Shown: positions 60,001 through 64,000 of the stretch, in pieces
Layout: every line of letters begins with the position of its first letter
How positions within the stretch are numbered: position 1 is the first letter of the stretch
Source of the DNA: Solen grandis
Taxonomy: Eukaryota > Mollusca > Bivalvia > Adapedonta > Solenidae
DNA length: 64,000 nt
Assembly (NCBI GenBank): GCA_021229015.1
Contig: CM037777.1
Coordinates: 70,382,952-70,446,951 of the forward strand
Direction of reading: 5' to 3'
Translations under genes and position numbers: made by a program
Notes under the pieces: generated by a model
What the model was told of the DNA's origin: nothing
Seen by the model: only the letters and a program-made list of their open reading frames with translations
Database searches by the model: none

Positions 60001-62349
60001 ATGGCAAACAGAAAGTGAAAGTAGAGAAGCCGGATAAAGTCAAGACAGATGACAGAACAAAGTCCTCCGACTCTAAAAAATCTACTGAACTTGACAAGAA
60101 AGATGTCTCACTTAAGTAAAACCAAATATTTATTTTATTTGTTGATTTATTTTCATCAGTCAATTTTTCCATGTTTTTCTCCTTTCCTTACAAACATACA
60201 TGGTGACATTGCTCATTGTTTTATGACATTATGGCAGTTCGGGTGATAAATAAACCGTTCAACCAGTTCTCCCTCTTCTTTGCCATTATGTAACTACTTT
60301 GGAAATTCTATGCTTATATTGATTTTTTTTGCATTTCTTGTGATAAGAGGTTTATTTAAATGATTTGTCACATAATCTTTGAAAAATAATTGTTTCTTTA
60401 ATGGTGATATAGATGTCTTTTTAATCAGCTTTTCAGTATTAGGTTATAAACAGAAATCTGGTATTGTTTTTCTTATTCTTAGCTCGAAGCCAAGTAGCTC
60501 AAAGGATGACAAAGATAAATCTAAGTCCAAAGATAAGCTTGAGGATAAGATGAAGGCAGATAAAACATCCAAGAAAGATGAGAGAACAGCTAAAAGTGGC
60601 GAGGGAGACAAAAAAGTGAGGAAAAAGCAAAAGAATTGAAGCTGAAGATAAAGGAGGAGAGAGAGAATTATGAGAAGGAAAAGGCAGAGAAGAGTAAGCA
60701 GTCACGGGAGAAGAACGAACGATCTGCATCTGACACAAAATGTAAGTTCTGTGGATAATAGGGTCATTAGAAGAAACAGTAATGATGCATGCTGTGGGTT
60801 CATTCTATATGTTGTATATTTAAACAAATTAAAACAACCCGCATATAACTAACCTTGGCCTGAATATAAGCTTGTAACCAATCTTATTATTAGTTGGTTT
60901 AAGACATAGACTTTTCATCTTTCTTTGAGCAGCAGATAAACGCGACAAAATGGCAGCCAAGGAGGAGAGGCATGAACGAATTAAGCTGAAACGCAGCTAC
61001 AGCCCCGAGGAGGCCCGGGACGGTTACTATGACGACAAAGGGGAGTGGGAGGAGAGGAGCGCCAGTGTAGCATCCAACGGAAGCAGCCACAGGTCACGCC
61101 ACCACAGCCCTGATGAATCTCCTAGAATCATCGAGGAAAGAGGTGAGAAAAACAAGAATGTTACTGTGGAGTCTCATGGACTTGATGGTTTATGTCAGGG
61201 GGGTTTTACAGAGTTGGAAGCATGACTAAGTCTTTTTTTTTTTTGGCGATTTGGCATATAGTGCTACAACTGTCCGTGTGTATTTGTTAAGTGTTTACAA
61301 GAATTTGTGTCCCAGCTGTAACTTTGTTATGTATGTTTGCTTTTTAAACAACTTGGCATAGGTGATCCTTAGGACAAGACGATATGTCGCAAACAAGAAC
61401 CAGGTTGCTAGCTTGAAGGTCAAGGTCACAGTGCTCAGTTGACCATAAAATCTTGTCTCAGCTGTAACTTTGGTCTTGCTTGGTTGTTTTTCAAATAACT
61501 TGGCACAAGCGATCCTTAGGACAAGACGATGTGTCACGAACAATAACCAGGTTGCTAGCTTTAAGGTCAAGGTCTCAGCACTCAGTTGACCTTTAAATCT
61601 TGTCCCAGCTGTAACTTTGTTATGTATGGTGGTGTTTTGGAATTACTTGGCACAAGTGATCCATATGACAAGACGATGTGTTGCAAGTAAGAGCCAGGTT
61701 GCTAACTTGAAGGTCAAGGTCACAGCAGTTGAGTTCAAAATTTGTGTAAGCAGTCCTGTTTAGGCTGTATCTTTTTTGTGTATTGTCATATTTTGAAATA
61801 AATTGGCACAGGGGATCCTTAGGATAAAACAATATGTCGCAAAACAAGTACTAGGTTGCTAGCTTGAAGGTCAAAGTCACATCACTTGGTTTAGGTCAGG
61901 GTCACAGCACTCATTTGATGTTAAAATCATCTTTTATATTTCGAGTTTTTCATCATATTCACTGACAAAACAAAATGGTGGGGGCATCTGTGTCCTTTGG
62001 ACACATTTCTAATATCTTAATGGTTTTTCATAAGTAAGTTTACATTATTTTGCAATTATTTTTAGTAACTAGGTGAGAAAAAGTATTCCATTTAACCTTT
62101 GATATGACTTTGTCAATTGTGCCCTGTTAAATGTCGAAATGTGTCAAATATCCTAAATTGTGTATTTAAAAATACTAGCGTAAAGTTGTAAATACTGAGG
62201 TAAAATAAAAAAAAAAATTCTGAAACTCTGACTTGTATTTTCAGTATAGTTTTATCTTTTTATGTGATTAAATTAATAATAATCATTTTATCTCTCTTAT
62301 TGTAGATTCAAAGCGGCGGAAGACAGACGTTGGGGCATCTAGTTCTAAG
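37751..62349 (+). CDS. THOC2: THO complex subunit 2 (THOC2), exons 1-31 of an incomplete model
   Basis: THOC2 is the large scaffold of the nuclear THO complex, which couples transcription to mRNA packaging and export (TREX) and limits R-loops. Exons seen: 37751-37827, 38632-38753, 42449-42582, 42896-43056, 44359-44445, 44917-45075, 47274-47446, 47646-47844, 48440-48600, 49063-49164, 49610-49694, 50205-50298, 50819-50899, 51480-51576, 51946-52063, 52700-52879, 53646-53810, 54004-54072, 54782-54876, 55130-55256, 55660-55801, 56390-56547, 56941-57069, 57536-57733, 58346-58461, 58761-58833, 59511-59628, 59974-60115, 60483-60741, 60933-61142 and 62306-62349. They total about 4.08 kb, or 1,358 residues, against roughly 1,600 in vertebrates. 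All have GT-AG borders and compatible phases except exon 29, which is one base short. The extreme N-terminus and the end of the tail are outside the window or in the gap. Confidence 0.95.
38362..38490 (+). mobile_element. Degraded family-A SINE copy in THOC2 intron 1
   Basis: CCCAGTGGTTAGAGTGTCTG (A box region), GCTCTGATCCCAGGCTGCGA (B box region), then GACATACGTG, TAAAAGAATGGTACTGGTAT and CATGCTTGGCACTCC follow the same order as the copy at 4978. Confidence 0.65.
40151..40303 (+). repeat. 153-bp dispersed repeat, copy 1 (THOC2 intron 2)
   Basis: Begins CTTAAGACATTAATGTTTCA and ends TTTTCTCATCAGTTTTT. It is almost identical to 49227-49380 in THOC2 intron 10. It directly abuts the tandem-core element starting at 40304. 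No tRNA boxes or inverted termini were recognised. Confidence 0.85.
40304..42163 (+). mobile_element. Tandem-core element with AGCTCGACTATTC ends (~166-bp array)
   Basis: Starts AGCTCGACTATTCGAAG and ends with GAATAGTCGAGCGTGC then TCTGACAGCT, so subterminal inverted repeats bracket it. The core is about nine tandem units of ~166 bp, seen from AGGCATGGGATTGATTT at about 40829, 40995, 41161, 41327, 41492 and 41667, each with TTTTGGTTAAAGTTTTGCAT. The first and last units are the most diverged. Non-coding. The architecture resembles Helitron/Helentron-derived non-autonomous elements of bivalves (inference). Confidence 0.85.
43795..44110 (+). repeat. Dispersed repeat, copy 1 (THOC2 intron 4)
   Basis: Contains TCTGTAGACGAAGTTTGTCC, TTTGGTCAGATTTTGATGAA, TAAGTACCAAGCCTAGTTG, GTAACAGTAACTGTGACA and ATTCTTGTTGTT. 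The same blocks in the same order occur at 59025-59395. Ends are approximate. Confidence 0.6.
45499..47163 (+). mobile_element. Tandem-core element with AGCTCACCTGAG ends (~320-bp array)
   Basis: Starts AGCTCACCTGAGCCAGAGGC, then a GTCC-rich tract (45546-45606), then about four and a half units of 320 bp, and ends CTCAGGTGAGCGATTTAGGG...GGGCCTCTTG. CTCACCTGAG and CTCAGGTGAG are inverted. Identical ORFs of 97 codons at 45974 and 46294, spaced exactly 320 bp, are only the array translated. Each unit contains TGGTTGCCATGGCAAC, a 14-bp palindrome plus flanks. It sits in THOC2 intron 6. Confidence 0.88.
47274..52879 (+). CDS. THOC2: THOC2 exons 7-16: rest of the N-terminal and middle domains
   Basis: Contains [141 protein letters not shown] and [19 protein letters not shown], all in the order known from THOC2. 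Exon 13 begins at 50819 after the acceptor AACAG ([12 protein letters not shown]), not at the tempting GAAG 15 bases later. The short exons (81-199 bp) are typical of this gene. Confidence 0.93.
48957..49074 (+). promoter_or_regulatory. Duplicated 3' splice site upstream of THOC2 exon 10
   Basis: TTTCTAATTGTGTCAGGTAT and the following CGTATGTA occur three times, ending at about 48971, 49022 and 49062. The third AG (49061-49062) is the real acceptor. The first keeps AG and the second has mutated to AT. Use of the first acceptor would read into TGA within six codons. Confidence 0.7.
49227..49380 (+). repeat. 154-bp dispersed repeat, copy 2 (THOC2 intron 10)
   Basis: Near-identical to 40151-40303, differing mainly in the AAAAAA stretch and a few substitutions. 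It is followed by unrelated sequence (ATTATCCCACC). Confidence 0.85.
52110..52617 (+). mobile_element. Truncated copy of the AGCTCGACTATTC tandem-core element
   Basis: Holds about two and a half core units plus the right end (TTTTGAATAGTCGAGCGTGC ... TCTGACAGCT) but lacks the left end. It lies in THOC2 intron 15, a second insertion of the 40304-42163 family in the same gene and orientation. Confidence 0.85.
53646..58833 (+). CDS. THOC2: THOC2 exons 17-26: Tho2 domain
   Basis: Carries [60 protein letters not shown], a basic coil [20 protein letters not shown] in exon 21, [86 protein letters not shown] and [19 protein letters not shown]. This is the Tho2 (C-terminal conserved) domain, the best-preserved part of the family. 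All ten exons join in frame. Confidence 0.95.
56083..56231 (+). mobile_element. tRNA-derived SINE (family B), short copy with perfect TSD
   Basis: The head is GTGGCCGAACGGGTAGAG (A box) and GTGGGTTCGAATCCC (B box), then GGCAGGGTCATTC and a tail TATATTACTGAAAAACTGTC..AGCGACGG. An 11-bp duplication AGAGACTTTGA flanks it exactly (56072-56082 and 56232-56242). Compared with 8291-8553, about 110 bp of the centre is missing. It lies in THOC2 intron 21. Confidence 0.92.
59025..59395 (+). repeat. Dispersed repeat, copy 2 (THOC2 intron 26)
   Basis: GTCAGTCTGTAGACAAGATT, TTTGTCCAGGC, CATTTGGTCAGATTTTCAT, AATACCAAGCCTACTTG, ATTACAGTAACTATAACA and ATAGCTCTTGTTTT align in order with 43795-44110. Confidence 0.6.
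59511..62349 (+). CDS. THOC2: THOC2 exons 27-31: charged low-complexity tail, with a frameshift
   Basis: A Lys/Asp/Glu/Ser-rich disordered tail as in animal THOC2 ([20 protein letters not shown] in exon 29, [20 protein letters not shown] in exon 30, KRRKTD nuclear-localisation-like in exon 31). In exon 29 the frame reaches TGA at 60637, after the A-run at 60610-60615. The frame one base over continues open ([20 protein letters not shown]) to donor T|GTAAGT at 60741 and joins exon 30 in phase. One A appears to be missing. The final exon(s) and stop are to the right of the window. Confidence 0.8.
61300..62012 (+). repeat. Tandem-core dispersed repeat in THOC2 intron 30
   Basis: About four units of ~147 bp, each with CAGCTGTAACTTTGTTATGT, AACTTGGCACAAGTGATCC, TTAGGACAAGACGATATGTC and GGTTGCTAGCTTGAAGGTCA. 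The right end is GGGGGCATCTGTGTCCTTTG. Antisense ORFs at 61295-61847 are repeat translations. Confidence 0.8.
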
Positions 62350-63820
62350 GTTAGTATTGGTGAAGTGTTTTCACCTATGATGGAGGTTACCTAGCAACAC
62401 TTAGAGTAAGCCGTTTACATGTTTCTATGGTGCTGTATATCTGGGGGCGTGCAGGTCACAGCTGAGGTCATTGAGGTCAAGGTCGTTGAAGATGAAAGCA
62501 GGTGGTCCTTGAAGTTTGCTCGTAATGTTGGTTGGTCAAAGGTCGCTCTTTCCTTGATAAGATTGAGGGAAGACCCTGTTGTGAAGAAGGCAAATGATGA
62601 AAGCTTCGAGGGGAATAAATATCAGGATACCACGACACACACAATTGAAAGCACCCTTTGATAGGCAGTCTTGCTCCTTTAAATTTGCTTCAACAAAAGG
62701 CATGGAGCAATATTCAGTTTCATACAATTGTAAGAATTAACTTTTCTGTTGGTCTCATCCTTGTCAAATTAAAGGACACTGTCATGTTTGATTGTGCAAT
62801 TAAGTGTTATTATGGATGTATTGACATTTATGGTTCAAGGTCAATGGTAAGCAGGAAATGAATAGATGCATCTTGTCAGATTGATGGCTTGATGTTCTCC
62901 TATAGAAGTGATAAAGTGCAAGGGAACGTGTTTGCAGCAAAAAACATTGGATCATTACGAAATCCGTCCCAGTTTTATGAAAGGAAAATGTGTCTTATTT
63001 TCTTTTCTTTTTTTTGTATATATTTTAATGGACACCAAGAATGGTATTTGCTCAACAAAAGGATTAAGAAATTATGATTGCTTTGAATGCCAGAGTACCT
63101 TTCTACATCTGTCAAGAATATACAACATTTGGATATAGGATTACATTATCAAATTATGCAGCACTACAAGATCTCAGCCTGGATGGCACTTTTAAAGACC
63201 TAAGTGGAATTAATTTCTAAAGATATCAATTTGGATTTCTCCTCAGTATACAACGTGCAATGCATCTAGTGATGCTCTTCTACTTGTACTCTTCCTACCT
63301 GTAAATTGGATTTGCTCATAAGAGTCCATTTCGTCCAATATAGAAGGTTCAGAAAAAGCCTTAAAGATGTGCTGTTTAGATTCAGATTTGAGGGTGGTAT
63401 CCATCCATAGCAAGAAATCTGCTCTGAATGATTTGGACGTCTACATATCTGCCCTGCCATTGGATGTGGTCCTGCTGAGAGAAATAGTGGCCTACAATAA
63501 CCAGTATTAACCACAGATTTTGATGTACCATTCTCTTCATTTACCATGAATTTGTAGAGGGGGCTTTCGAGGGGGCTTTCCTTTTCAAGGGCATATAAGC
63601 TATACATCTGAATAACAACCATAACAACATGTTGCATAGTCATGAAGCAGGTAAAGAGAGCTGGACTCCCCATCTAGCATGTTACAGGAAGAGAAAACAT
63701 CTAGCAATTTGGTTTCACAAAAAAGAAGATTTATTAATTAAATGGTAATTAGAGTTAAATATAGGCTAGATTTTTGGTTTGAAAATGATGTCAAGATCTG
63801 TTTACCTATGCCAAGAAAAG
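62350..63820. other. THOC2 intron 31 (3' part of window), no exon recognised
   Basis: The THOC2 donor at 62350 has no acceptor partner that I can defend before the window ends. Short ORFs (62419-62661, 63266-63673 minus) lack homology and splice context. GAGGGGGCTTTC is directly repeated at about 63555-63580. Confidence 0.5.
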
Positions 63821-63821
63821 G

Positions 63822-64000
63822 ATGGTCTGCACTTGATTTCTGGAAGAATAACCAGTTACCTCATTTATTAGAAGAAGAATGGTCTACACCTCATTTACTA
63901 AAAGAAAAACGGTCTACACCTAATATATTAAACAAAAAATGGTTTACAACTTATAGAAGAATGGTTTACAGCTATAGAAGAATAGTTTAATTAAAAAAGA
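63822..64000. repeat. 30-bp then ~22-bp minisatellite running off the window
   Basis: ATGGTCTACACC-type units start at 63879, 63909 and 63939 (30-bp period) and at 63961 and 63982 (about 22 bp), with a diverged unit at 63822. In one frame it reads as repeated STPHLL-type peptides, but no start or splice context supports a protein. Confidence 0.65.

Noticed and set aside
60608..60630. Tiny intron (GTGAGG to AAAAAG) rescuing the THOC2 frame
   Set aside because: It would be about 12 bases, too short to splice; a missing A explains both the frame and the phase.
63266..63673. 135-codon minus-strand ORF
   Set aside because: No recognisable domain, no splice context and an internal short direct repeat; probably chance.

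Overview
The window is eukaryotic genomic DNA, most likely from a marine bivalve mollusc (inference). It is AT-rich, has large introns with GT-AG borders, and carries tRNA-derived SINEs, MITEs, Polinton debris and several bivalve-style interspersed repeats whose cores are tandem arrays. It encodes two intact-looking but incomplete multi-exon genes, one decayed gene, and many mobile-element remnants. No rRNA, functional tRNA, CRISPR array or operon is visible.

Layout. 1-2460: decayed Maverick/Polinton-type (virus-like) DNA transposon, with a protein-primed DNA polymerase B fragment and a zinc-finger ORF on the minus strand and a zinc-ribbon/integrase remnant on the plus strand. 2460-9480: intergenic repeats, including a perfect hairpin with a poly-G loop, a 32-bp minisatellite, three tRNA-like SINEs, a long ~45-70 bp minisatellite array, and a tandem-core element with a nested SINE. 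9480-17220: a ZNFX1-like gene (SF1 helicase plus NF-X1 zinc fingers) broken by many stops and frameshifts, with possible 5' exons. 17220-24480: intergenic, with a 100-N gap, a large palindromic insertion and microsatellites. 24484-36015 (minus): twelve 3' exons of a receptor-type protein tyrosine phosphatase with tandem phosphatase domains D1 and D2. 37568-37667: second 100-N gap. 37751-62349 (plus): thirty-one exons of THOC2, the large scaffold of the THO/TREX mRNA-export complex. Its introns hold at least eight repeat insertions.

The phosphatase and THOC2 lie head to head, and both lack their 5' exons. Only about 1.7 kb plus an arbitrary-length gap separates them, so the gap is either much larger than drawn or a scaffold misjoin. 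Exon phases are consistent through all twelve phosphatase exons and through THOC2, except for one missing base in an A-run near 60,611. That single defect in ~5.5 kb of conserved coding sequence makes the dozen breaks in the ZNFX1-like locus look like genuine decay rather than poor consensus.

The genes are not functionally linked: one is a membrane signalling enzyme, one a nuclear RNA-export scaffold, and one a dead relative of an RNA-helicase/antiviral family. I found no convincing new multi-gene system. The most unusual features are structural: the two-gene truncation at the gap, the palindrome with a 6-bp target duplication, the tandem-core elements with subterminal inverted repeats, the duplicated 3' splice site in THOC2, and the poly-G hairpin.
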